Below, one piece after another: positions 6,805-13,028 of a stretch of 32,448 bases of DNA. The stretch is from a virus. Made by a program: the position numbers and the translations under genes. The notes under the pieces were generated by a model. That model did no database searches, was not told the origin of the DNA, and saw only the letters and a program-made list of their open reading frames with translations. Location of the stretch: IMG/VR virus record IMGVR_UViG_3300025508_000004, positions 1 through 32,448 of that record. One strand, 5' to 3'. The stretch's first letter is position 1. Every line of letters begins with the position of its first letter.

Positions 6805-6990
6805 TTAAATTCGCTTGCCTTCCAAGCGTAAGCTGCGGACAAACTCTTTCAACTCTCGCCGCGCTCTCCATAAATCCTGTTGGATGTTAGGATGTTTTGT
6901 ACCTGTGCGAAGATATTGATCCTGATAGTGATCTACTTCCCGTCGGAGATGTCGTAAAAGTGCGTGATCGTGGGGTGTGAGTTCGAGCAT
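6805..6990 (-). CDS. Small helical protein, last gene of minus-strand cluster
   Basis: The 61-residue protein (MLELTPHDHALLRHLRREVD...) is rich in Arg, His, Leu and Glu and is probably all-helical. GAGG lies 6 nt upstream of the ATG (read on the minus strand), a good start signal. That start is nested in the 3' part of the zinc-ribbon gene in another frame, so the two overlap by 104 nt. A 6-bp inverted repeat (CGCTTG/CAAGCG, 6812-6828) covers its last codons. Function is unknown. Confidence 0.65.
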   Translation of the reverse strand: MLELTPHDHALLRHLRREVDHYQDQYLRTGTKHPNIQQDLWRARRELKEFVRSLRLEGKRI

Positions 6991-7087
6991 TTTCTACCTC
7001 TTTGCGCATATAACATTCGGCGCAATACGCCTCATAATCTGGTTTTACCAAAGCATCCCTATCGCAGTATATACATTTCTCAGTCAT
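6887..7087 (-). CDS. Zinc-ribbon protein with long 3' overlap
   Basis: The 66-residue protein starts at ATG 7087; codons further upstream are GTG GTG GTT and would extend it by three. Two CxxC pairs, C5/C8 (CIYC) and C22/C25 (CAEC), define a small treble-clef or zinc-ribbon fold within residues 1-30. The rest (about 40-66) is Ser/Thr/Arg-rich low complexity and overlaps the next gene's frame, so only the first half may be under selection. The start overlaps the stop of the 31-aa membrane peptide gene as ATGA, which supports this start. Small zinc ribbons often bind RNA polymerase, DNA or host regulators; none can be named here. Confidence 0.6.
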   Translation of the reverse strand: MTEKCIYCDRDALVKPDYEAYCAECYMRKEVENARTHTPRSRTFTTSPTGSRSLSGSISSHRYKTS

Positions 7088-7179
7088 AACCACCACTCTG
7101 CGCTAACACCAAAAACAAACACTGATGCCAGTGTAACGACGATGGCAAAGATTACCCAGTCTTCTCTATTAATTTTCAT
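7084..7179 (-). CDS. 31-residue single-span membrane peptide
   Basis: This short gene encodes a 31-aa peptide with a polar N-terminus (MKINREDW), one hydrophobic span (VIFAIVVTLASVFVFGVSA) and the end EWWL. Evidence that it is real: a good ribosome site (GGGAGAAG, read on the minus strand), a 4-nt ATGA overlap with the zinc-ribbon gene downstream, and an 11-nt overlap with the gene upstream. This continues the tight spacing of the operon. Single-span peptides in phages can be superinfection-exclusion, antiholin or toxin-like inhibitors. The exact role is unknown. Confidence 0.6.
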   Translation of the reverse strand: MKINREDWVIFAIVVTLASVFVFGVSAEWWL

Positions 7180-7435
7180 CTGACTTCTCCCAAGGTGCGC
7201 GGGTCAATGTGACCTGCATGTTTTCCTGATTTTTCTTCTGGCTGCCCAGCGCGACCTTCGTATTGAAGTCAACGCGCCGCGCTGCGGCTGGACGCTCGTA
7301 AATCTTTACCGAGCTACGCTTGGCAGGATACGCCCTGCCATAAAGCAAAGTGTTCAACTCTTCGAGCGTGTCGGCATTCACCGTCATTCGCTCGTTTGTG
7401 CCTGTCTGAATAAATTCAGCGCAATATCGTTTCAT
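7169..7435 (-). CDS. Small hypothetical protein, minus-strand cluster
   Basis: The 88-residue protein starts MKRYCAEFIQTGTNERMTVN. It has an alpha/beta N-terminal half (strand, then helix DTLEELNTLLYGRAYP, then strand SVKIYERP) and a Lys/Gln-rich C-terminal tail. The first half resembles small ferredoxin-like or RNA-recognition-like folds in layout only. It overlaps the upstream gene by 4 nt (ATGA) and the membrane-peptide gene by 11 nt, so all are co-translated. No family was recognised. Confidence 0.7.
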   Translation of the reverse strand: MKRYCAEFIQTGTNERMTVNADTLEELNTLLYGRAYPAKRSSVKIYERPAAARRVDFNTKVALGSQKKNQENMQVTLTRAPWEKSDEN

Positions 7436-7620
7436 TCCATTAACTCCTTTATTCTTGCCTCTGCATTTTCAATCGCCGTATCAAACGCAGCAATGTCAGC
7501 ACCAATACCACCGGGGCGTATATGCAAATCATACTCCCGCATCAGTTGCTGGCTGCGCTGCAAACGCTCAATTAGTTTGCGCTCGCAACCTATTTGATAT
7601 TGCGTTTGTTCTTTGGTCAC
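7432..7620 (-). CDS. Small coiled-coil hypothetical protein
   Basis: The 62-residue protein (MTKEQTQYQIGCERKLIERLQ...) has two helical heptad-rich segments (about 1-28 and 42-62) separated by a Gly/Pro turn (IRPGGIGAD). It probably forms a helical hairpin. It overlaps both neighbours by 4 nt (ATGA at each end), the mark of a tightly coupled operon. No enzymatic motif is visible. Small coiled-coil proteins in early phage operons often bind host proteins, but nothing more specific can be said. Confidence 0.7.
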   Translation of the reverse strand: MTKEQTQYQIGCERKLIERLQRSQQLMREYDLHIRPGGIGADIAAFDTAIENAEARIKELME

Positions 7621-7823
7621 AGAAACATAACCTTTATTTCTATCTCTATACAGCCGTCACCTGTTTCTGTTCCAATCCCCATTTTAGGATCGGCTTGAAT
7701 ATTGTGAGCAGCGAGCAAACGCAAAGCAGCCTCACCACCAAGTCTTTTTGCTTCGTAATCATCCTCACAATTTAAATTAAAGGTATAAGTTGCACATCCA
7801 AAATTGTATGTTGGGTTGTTCAT
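7617..7823 (-). CDS. Small hypothetical protein, first gene of minus-strand cluster
   Basis: The preferred start is ATG 7823, giving 68 residues (MNNPTYNFGCATYTFNLNCE...). AAGGAA ends 6 nt before it. Upstream in-frame starts at 7829 and 7877 are worse; the 7877 start would place the operator palindromes inside the coding region. The protein has strands flanking a helix (DDYEAKRLGGEAALRLLAAH), then a final strand CIEIEIKVMFL, so a small alpha/beta fold. It leads the six-gene minus operon that begins at the divergent control region. Function is unknown. Confidence 0.65.
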   Translation of the reverse strand: MNNPTYNFGCATYTFNLNCEDDYEAKRLGGEAALRLLAAHNIQADPKMGIGTETGDGCIEIEIKVMFL

Positions 7824-7849
7824 TTCCATTTCCTTTTTGTTACTCACAT

Positions 7850-7933
7850 ATTTGCTAGCTAGCAAATGTGCTAGCAACGGTCAAGAAAATAATTACACTT
7901 GATTTACTTTTGTTCTAGCTATATTGCTAGCAA
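7850..7933. promoter_or_regulatory. Divergent operator-promoter region with GCTAGC palindromes
   Basis: A perfect 18-bp palindrome ATTTGCTAGCTAGCAAAT spans 7850-7867. TGCTAGCA follows at 7869-7876, a degenerate copy (TTCTAGCTA) lies near 7913-7921, and a perfect TTGCTAGCAA at 7924-7933. A minus-strand promoter with TTGACC (complement of 7879-7884) has its -10 (17-nt spacing) inside the first palindrome. A plus-strand candidate TTGATT (7899-7904) with TATATT (7920-7925) overlaps the last palindrome, although its 15-nt spacer is short. One repressor bound to these boxes could shut both operons. Tandem short palindromes are typical of ribbon-helix-helix regulators, and such a protein appears to be encoded next door. 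Confidence 0.65.
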
Positions 7934-7957
7934 AGCAAAAATAAATGAGCGGCTGTT

Positions 7958-8140
7958 ATGAGATATAAAAAAGCACAGTGGAACCACAGGATAAAAGCCG
8001 AATTGGCTGAGCGTATGCGCAAAGTGCAGCAGCTAAAGTCCGACGCAAGCGGTAACGAATATTCGCTGCGCGATGTAACAGAAGAAGCATTTGATCTGTA
8101 TTGCAACTATCACGGCGTAAAAGCAAAGGACGCAGCATGA
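7958..8140 (+). CDS. Putative ribbon-helix-helix DNA-binding regulator
   Basis: The 60-residue protein (MRYKKAQWNHRIKAELAERM...) fits the Arc/CopG/MetJ layout. There is a short N-terminal strand (about 6-13, AQWNHRIK), helix A (14-27, AELAERMRKVQQLK) and a turn. Helix B (36-50, SLRDVTEEAFDLYCN) has the typical SxxDVxxEAxxxY pattern. RHH proteins bind as dimers or tetramers to short palindromes. It is the first gene of the replication operon and lies 25 nt after the last GCTAGC box, so autoregulation plus repression of the opposite operon is an attractive inference. The ribosome site is weak. A structural role cannot be excluded. Confidence 0.6.
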   Translation: MRYKKAQWNHRIKAELAERMRKVQQLKSDASGNEYSLRDVTEEAFDLYCNYHGVKAKDAA

Positions 8141-8607
8141 CAATCTATATCGGCATAGATCCCGGCTTCTCAGGCGCTATTGCATTCTATGCACCAAAAG
8201 AAAACATCGTTTCAGTATACGATATGCCTGTCTATCAAAATGCCAAAGGCAAGACAGAAATAAATCTTTACGAATTGCATGAGATCCTTGCGCCGGAAAC
8301 GGACGAGCCACACATGGCAATCATCGAGCAGGTTGCAGCCATGCGAGGGCAAGGTGTAACAAGCATGTTTCGTTTCGGGCAGTCTTACGGTGCCACACAA
8401 ATGGCAGTCGCAGCGCACAAGATACCTATGCAATTCGTCACGCCAGCCAAGTGGAAATCCTACTTGGGCTTGAGCCGTGATAAAGGGGTGTCGCGGAGTT
8501 TGGCAAGCCAGAGGTTTCCCAAGCAGGCAGATTTATTTAAGCGCGTGAAAGACGATGGACGCGCAGAGGCAGCATTGTTGGCACTATATGGGAAGCTATC
8601 GACATGA
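8137..8607 (+). CDS. RuvC-like Holliday junction resolvase
   Basis: The 156-residue protein starts at ATG 8137, which overlaps the previous stop (ATGA). An upstream in-frame ATG (8101) is inside that gene and is not preferred. RNase H-fold signs are clear: D8 in YIGIDPGFSGAI, E64 in AIIEQVAAM and D139/D140 in KDDGRAEAALLALYG, the acidic set that binds metal in RuvC-type enzymes. Residues 100-110 (FVTPAKWKSYL) match the usual RuvC segment. It would resolve branched or concatemeric DNA before packaging. The next gene overlaps by 4 nt and encodes a nuclease, so the two form a DNA processing pair. Confidence 0.88.
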   Translation: MTIYIGIDPGFSGAIAFYAPKENIVSVYDMPVYQNAKGKTEINLYELHEILAPETDEPHMAIIEQVAAMRGQGVTSMFRFGQSYGATQMAVAAHKIPMQFVTPAKWKSYLGLSRDKGVSRSLASQRFPKQADLFKRVKDDGRAEAALLALYGKLST

Positions 8608-9350
8608 ACGGATTTCAAAAGCACAACGTCAAGCACTTGTCAGCATCATCCATAAACCTATGGACCAATGCGCCTGACGTGTGGGTTGCTCAATACTTGT
8701 TTGGAAAGCGTGGGCCAATGTCATCAGCCGCGATGCGTGGCATCTGTACAGAGGATGCAGTCGTATCAGTGCTGACAGGAACGGACGTAGCAGAGGCGCT
8801 TAAAGCCGCGCACGATAAGTTTGACGGGTTCTTTCCTATCGGAGATGAAAAGACAACAAAAGAACGGGACATGATCCAGCCATGCATGGCATTGGCATTG
8901 GATGCGCTGAAAGATTATGGCGAGCCTGAGTTTCCAGAAGAGGGGCAGGAGAAGATCAGCATCACAGCCAAGACAGACGATTACGAAATACCTGTGATCG
9001 GGTTTTTGGATTTGGTTTTCCCAAAGCAGGGCGTGATCATTGATCTAAAAACAACAGGTCGTATGCCAAGCACCATGTCGGCAGAGCATCAGCTACAACG
9101 CGCCATCTACCAGAAAGCTAAAGGCAATCAGGCGGTCAAGTTTTTATACGTCACGCCAAAGAAAACCAGCTTGCTGGAAGATGGCGATCCAACCGAGCTA
9201 CTCGCCACAGCCAAAAAGCAAATCAGTCGGATGGAAAAGTTCCTACGGGCTGGCAGCAAAGAGGACATTGCACAGGTCATTCCGGTCAACCCGAACACAT
9301 TCTACTGGAATGGTGCGGAAGCAATTAGAGAAGAATTATATGGTATCTAA
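8604..9350 (+). CDS. PD-(D/E)XK nuclease, RecB/Cas4-like exonuclease
   Basis: The 248-residue protein starts with the typical HLSASSINLWTNAP segment of phage RecB-family exonucleases. The core is G133-FLD136, then IIDLKTT with D147 and K149, and a QxxxY-type motif (Q165-RAI-Y169). These are the metal-binding and catalytic residues of the PD-(D/E)XK fold. Residues R45-E50 (RGICTE) give the upstream motif. Such enzymes resect DNA ends for recombination-linked replication. It overlaps the resolvase by 4 nt and is followed by a probable SSB. No annealing protein (Beta/RecT) is seen, so SSB and host RecA may serve. Confidence 0.88.
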   Translation: MNGFQKHNVKHLSASSINLWTNAPDVWVAQYLFGKRGPMSSAAMRGICTEDAVVSVLTGTDVAEALKAAHDKFDGFFPIGDEKTTKERDMIQPCMALALDALKDYGEPEFPEEGQEKISITAKTDDYEIPVIGFLDLVFPKQGVIIDLKTTGRMPSTMSAEHQLQRAIYQKAKGNQAVKFLYVTPKKTSLLEDGDPTELLATAKKQISRMEKFLRAGSKEDIAQVIPVNPNTFYWNGAEAIREELYGI

Positions 9351-9412
9351 TCCCAGCGCAGGGTCACGCGCACAACAACGTCAACAATCAAACAACGTGA
9401 AAGGACACAAAA

Positions 9413-10024
9413 ATGTTTGAAATCGACTTAGGAGCAACAGGCTCAGACGTAAACACTTTCCTGCAATGGTCAGCCAGAGGCACACAAGACGGAGCAGTAC
9501 GCGCCAAGCAATTCTACCTACGCGAAGGCGCAGGCAAGGATGAATACGCAGCCGCGCAAACAACAGGCTTCGTCATTGATCTTGATAGCCTCAAGACAGG
9601 CTGGCAGAAATCGGAAGGCATCCAAGGTGTAGCACCCGAATGGAAGTGGAACCCGACAGTCAATCAAATGATGGCAAAGCCGGGAGATGATTATAAGAAA
9701 GGCATCTCAGTCAAGGTCGCAATTGGCGGTGGAAAGGTTGCAATGTGGGAGCAAGCAGGCGCTGCCATATGGTCAGCACTCACAGACCTTGCGCCCAAAC
9801 TCAAGGACCAACCAGCCGCAGGGCAAATGCCGCTGATCAAAATGGTGGAAGCCAAGGAACTTAAATTCACCAAAGGTTCCACATGCTATCCCGTTTTTGA
9901 AATCGTCAAGTGGGTGGACAAACCCGACTGCCTCAAAGAAGGCGCAGCCGCAGGCATTGCTATTGAACCAGCACCCGCTCCCGCCCCTGCTCCTGTAGCC
10001 GCTCCGGCAGACGCAGAGTTTTAA
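9413..10024 (+). CDS. Probable single-stranded DNA-binding protein
   Basis: The 203-residue protein has a beta-rich body (residues 1-170, with FLQWSARGTQDGAVRAKQFY and TTGFVIDLDSLKTGW). It ends with a flexible Ala/Pro linker and an acidic tip (PAPAPVAAPADAEF). This body-linker-acidic-tail plan is that of SSB proteins, whose tail recruits other replication proteins. Its place between exonuclease and primase-helicase fits. The ribosome site is AAAGGA just upstream; the 62-nt gap before the gene holds only this leader. Alternatives are a recombination co-factor. The OB fold cannot be proven by eye. Confidence 0.6.
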   Translation: MFEIDLGATGSDVNTFLQWSARGTQDGAVRAKQFYLREGAGKDEYAAAQTTGFVIDLDSLKTGWQKSEGIQGVAPEWKWNPTVNQMMAKPGDDYKKGISVKVAIGGGKVAMWEQAGAAIWSALTDLAPKLKDQPAAGQMPLIKMVEAKELKFTKGSTCYPVFEIVKWVDKPDCLKEGAAAGIAIEPAPAPAPAPVAAPADAEF

Positions 10025-10028
10025 AACG

Positions 10029-10059
10029 AAAAATGCCCAGCGGTTTACGCCGCTGGGCA
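10029..10059 (-). terminator. Strong hairpin with T tract only on minus strand
   Basis: TGCCCAGCGG (10034-10043) pairs perfectly with CCGCTGGGCA (10050-10059) around a 6-nt loop. The five bases before it on the plus strand are A (10029-10033), so read on the minus strand the stem is followed by TTTTT, a textbook intrinsic terminator. Read on the plus strand there is no T run after it. It may stop antisense transcription, or stabilise the 3' end of the SSB message. Confidence 0.65.
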
Positions 10060-10084
10060 GTTCAACAGGGGAGGAATAACTAAA

Positions 10085-12232
10085 ATGGAAATGGAAAATA
10101 AAATGAGCCTATGCCCCAAGTCCACCGTTATTAAGCAGTTCATAACACAAGTCACAGAGAATTGGAATACCTGTGGTGATCCGCTCATAGAAATACGTGC
10201 GATCGGACAAGCAGGATCAGTCTCAGCCGCAAGATTTACACTCAGCAAAATTCAGCAGGCCGTTGATCACGCCGAAGCAATGAACAACGCCAAACAAAAT
10301 ATCTACATGTGCATCAATCCAATTGATCCCATCAAGCCAATCCCAGCAGGCCGAGCCGCCAGAGATGGCGACATCCTCGCAGCCTTCTACTGCTTCGCAG
10401 ACGCAGACACAGAAGGCGCAATGGAAAACATCCTGTCATTCGCAGGACCAAAGTTCACAATGTCGGTCAAGACAGGCACAACGCCATTCGCTAGAGGCCA
10501 TGCATACTGGCAGCTGGAAGAGCCAATCTATAATCTTAACGCGTGGCGCAATGTGCAGAAATCAATCGCCGCCAGCCTGCAAACAGACAGCGCAGTCGTA
10601 AACCCCAGCAGGATCATGCGCGTGGCAGGCACAGTCTCATGGCCCAATGAAAAGAAACAGACAAAAGGATACGTGCCGGAGCTAGTCACAATGCGTACGC
10701 AATTCAGTACGGATCGTGACCCCGTGCCATTTGAACGCATGATGCGTGCATTCCCAGAACCCAAGCCGCCGGAACCCACAATACAAATCGATCTGGGCCA
10801 GCAGGCAATGGACAGACAACTGGCAGTGCAAAACGTCATGGCAGGCAATGACTGGCACGTCAACATGATCCGCCTCGTCGGCTCATACGTCACCAAAGGA
10901 CTGTCAGACGAAGAGATACACGCAATCACAGACAGCTTCACGCTGGCAGGCTACACAGTAGACGATACACGCAGAGAAGTGCAGAAAGCCATAGACGGTG
11001 CCAGAGACAAAGGCTGGACCCCAGAGCCGGACCCAGCGCAGGAACGCATGGAGCAGCAGAACGAGCAGCTACAGCACGATGATGACTTCAAGTGGCCTAC
11101 ACCCTACGAAACATTCGATGCGCTTACGCTGCCGCGCAGAGAATGGGTGTACGGCTACGACTACATCAAGAAGTACATCAGCGTCACAGCTTCGGCAGGT
11201 GGCATCGGTAAAACCAGTGCAATCATTGTTGAAGCACTGGCAATCGCAACAGGCAAGCCGCTGCTCGGCATACAAGTCAAAGAACAAACAAACGTATGGA
11301 TCATCAATCTCGAAGATCCCATATCAGAAATGCAAATGCGAACTATAGCAGCCATGCAGCACTACAGCCTGACGCCCGAAGACGTCAAAGGTAAACTCTT
11401 CATGGACGGCGAGGACACCATGCAGATCACCCTCGCGGCAGAAGGCCGAGACGGGCTGATCACAAATGACACGCTGCTCAAGTTCATGGTTGACAAAATC
11501 AAAGCCAACAACATCGGCGTCATTATCATTGATCCATTTGTGTCAGCGCATCTGGTCAACGAAAATAACAATGGTAGCATCCAAGCAGTCGTGGCAATGC
11601 TGCGCAAAATGGCACGCGATACCAACAGCAGCGTCCAGCTTGTGCATCATATCAGAAAAACAAACGGCGATGATGCCACAATCGACAGCGTCAGAGGCGC
11701 AGGCTCACTCATCGGAGCAGCCAGAGCAGCCAGAGTGATCAACAGAATAACACCAGACGATGCAATGGCGCTGGGCGTAGACGAACACGATGCGCTCGGC
11801 ATCTTCGCAGTGGACGATGGAAAAGCAAACCTCGCACCGCCAAGCGACAAGCGTATATACAGACGTATGCACTCAGTCGAAATCGCAAACGGTGAGCACA
11901 TTGGGGTCGCCACAGAGTTTAAAATGCCGGATCTGTTCGACGGCGTGACAGCCAAAGACCTGTACAATGTGCAGCGCACAGTCGCAGAGGCAGAGAAAAA
12001 CGATAAAGCATACCGAGCAGACGTTAGAGCTAAGAACTGGGTCGGCGTGGCAGTAGCCGAGCAGCTAAAACTCGACCTAGAGAAGCAGAAAGATAAAGCC
12101 AAGGCAAAGGCAGTTGCCAAGCAATGGATCAGTTCCGGCAGTCTCAAGATTGCAGACGTGCCAGACAAACGAGCAGGCAGAGATGTGCCGTGCGTGATCG
12201 TCGGGGAGTGGGTGAAGTGGGAGGAGGTTTGA
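10085..12232 (+). CDS. Primase-helicase fusion (RepB-like primase plus RepA-like ATPase)
   Basis: The 715-residue protein has an archaeo-eukaryotic-primase-like N-terminal domain (about 30-200). Visible are CFADADTEG with D106 and D108, RGHAYWQLEEP with H139, and NPSRIMRVAGTVSWPNEKK, similar to the motif near the end of RepB-type primases. A linker follows, then a RecA-fold ATPase (about 345-600) with Walker A ASAGGIGKTS (K376, T377), Walker B VIIIDPF (D483) and LVHHIRKT. This matches RepA/AAA_25-type hexameric helicases. The C-terminus (620-715) is charged and may bind DNA. The protein would prime and unwind DNA at the origin; an iteron-like region starts right after its stop. GGGAGG lies about 10 nt before ATG 10085. 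Confidence 0.88.
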   Translation: MEMENKMSLCPKSTVIKQFITQVTENWNTCGDPLIEIRAIGQAGSVSAARFTLSKIQQAVDHAEAMNNAKQNIYMCINPIDPIKPIPAGRAARDGDILAAFYCFADADTEGAMENILSFAGPKFTMSVKTGTTPFARGHAYWQLEEPIYNLNAWRNVQKSIAASLQTDSAVVNPSRIMRVAGTVSWPNEKKQTKGYVPELVTMRTQFSTDRDPVPFERMMRAFPEPKPPEPTIQIDLGQQAMDRQLAVQNVMAGNDWHVNMIRLVGSYVTKGLSDEEIHAITDSFTLAGYTVDDTRREVQKAIDGARDKGWTPEPDPAQERMEQQNEQLQHDDDFKWPTPYETFDALTLPRREWVYGYDYIKKYISVTASAGGIGKTSAIIVEALAIATGKPLLGIQVKEQTNVWIINLEDPISEMQMRTIAAMQHYSLTPEDVKGKLFMDGEDTMQITLAAEGRDGLITNDTLLKFMVDKIKANNIGVIIIDPFVSAHLVNENNNGSIQAVVAMLRKMARDTNSSVQLVHHIRKTNGDDATIDSVRGAGSLIGAARAARVINRITPDDAMALGVDEHDALGIFAVDDGKANLAPPSDKRIYRRMHSVEIANGEHIGVATEFKMPDLFDGVTAKDLYNVQRTVAEAEKNDKAYRADVRAKNWVGVAVAEQLKLDLEKQKDKAKAKAVAKQWISSGSLKIADVPDKRAGRDVPCVIVGEWVKWEEV

Positions 12233-12237
12233 TGCCT

Positions 12238-12392
12238 TCCACACTTCCACACTTGGTTTCCAAAGAGTGTGGATGAAGTGTGGAAGTGTGGAGAAAAAGA
12301 CCACAAATAGTTCCACCACACTAGTTGTATGTATATGACATACAAGTGTGGTGGAATGTGGATTAAATGAAACCGTGGCAAATTAAGTGTGG
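12238..12392. repeat. Iteron-like repeat cluster and large inverted repeats, candidate replication origin
   Basis: About 155 bases contain at least seven copies of AAGTGTGG or its complement, allowing one end mismatch. They lie at 12239-12246, 12247-12254, 12266-12272, 12276-12283, 12284-12291, 12316-12322, 12344-12351 and 12385-12392. The first two and the fourth/fifth form a perfect 17-bp inverted repeat (12238-12254 with 12276-12292). A second structure pairs 12311-12332 with 12338-12356: 19 bp with a 3-nt bulge and a 5-nt loop (ATATG). The cluster starts 6 nt after the primase-helicase stop. Base composition of the plus strand changes across it. This suits a plasmid-type replication origin; an operator cluster is the alternative. 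Confidence 0.7.
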
Positions 12393-12402
12393 AGAATTGG
12401 GT

Positions 12403-12975
12403 ATGAAAGAGCAGCGGGGGAAGAGACAAAAGAAATCGGACAGGATCTTGTTTAGCAATCAAAGCAAAAATGCAATCATGTGCGACTTCGCTATGGGGCC
12501 AGTGGACAGGCTGGCAATAGAGATGGACGACAAGTGGGGGATCGACGTGCTGCCGGAGTTGGTCAGCGTTGAGACAGCGCAGAAGTATGGTAGCGCGGTT
12601 GCCAAGATGAATGCAGCAGTTTGGGAAGAAAACGTGGAAGAAACCAAGCTGCGCTGTGAGGTCGTTATTAGAGGGCTGAGGGCTATGGATGCGGAAGCAG
12701 AGCGTTTGGGCGCTCAGCGAGCCTCTACGGAAGTGTGGGAGGTGGAAATAGATGGCAAGCTGTTTGGCGTTATGAAGGATGGGAGGTCGTGGCGGACGAT
12801 AAAGGAGCAGAGGCCAGAGCTAGAGTTGCTGACGCTGCGGGAAGTCGGGCTGGCGTACCAAGCGTTTCAAGAAAGTAGAGCAGGAGAATTTGAACGGGCA
12901 GTGAAGCAGTCGTTCAAGGGCGCAGAAATTATCGACATCAAGGCGAAAGTGTTTGATGATCCGATACCGTTCTGA
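12403..12975 (+). CDS. Hypothetical protein with SSB-like acidic C-terminal tail
   Basis: From ATG 12403 (GGAG 8 nt upstream) the protein has 190 residues; an open frame also reaches ATG 12367, but that would place an iteron in the coding part. It has a basic start (MKEQRGKRQKKSDRILF), a helical middle (GPVDRLAIEMDDKWGIDVLP and a long helix to about 115), a short beta segment (TEVWEVEIDGKLFGVMKDGR), and ends KAKVFDDPIPF. The last six residues copy the SSB C-terminal interaction tail (DDDIPF). I recall related proteins in alphaproteobacterial prophages near replication or terminase genes, without known function. It may dock on SSB-binding host proteins or displace SSB from them. Confidence 0.7.
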   Translation: MKEQRGKRQKKSDRILFSNQSKNAIMCDFAMGPVDRLAIEMDDKWGIDVLPELVSVETAQKYGSAVAKMNAAVWEENVEETKLRCEVVIRGLRAMDAEAERLGAQRASTEVWEVEIDGKLFGVMKDGRSWRTIKEQRPELELLTLREVGLAYQAFQESRAGEFERAVKQSFKGAEIIDIKAKVFDDPIPF

Positions 12976-13028
12976 TAAATTGTTTGTATTGCGTTGGGTC
13001 TCATTTCCTCCCAATTGCCTCACAAACT

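Noticed and set aside
6812-6828. Hairpin CGCTTG/CAAGCG as terminator of the minus-strand cluster
   Set aside because: It has a short stem inside the last codons and no real T run on either strand.
7824-7877. N-terminal extension of the first minus-strand gene to ATG 7877
   Set aside because: It would code through the operator palindromes, while ATG 7823 has a properly spaced AAGGAA.
12238-12392. CRISPR array
   Set aside because: Units are only 8 bp, occur in both orientations and have no regular spacers. The pattern fits iterons or operators.
12367-12402. Earlier ATG start for the protein with the SSB-like tail
   Set aside because: It has no ribosome site, would translate the last iteron, and ATG 12403 has a well-placed GGAG.
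11647-12462. 271-codon open frame on the minus strand
   Set aside because: It lies opposite the primase-helicase gene and the repeat cluster. Its translation is Ser/Leu/Pro-rich low complexity, typical of the complement of an A/C-rich gene, and it has no domain.
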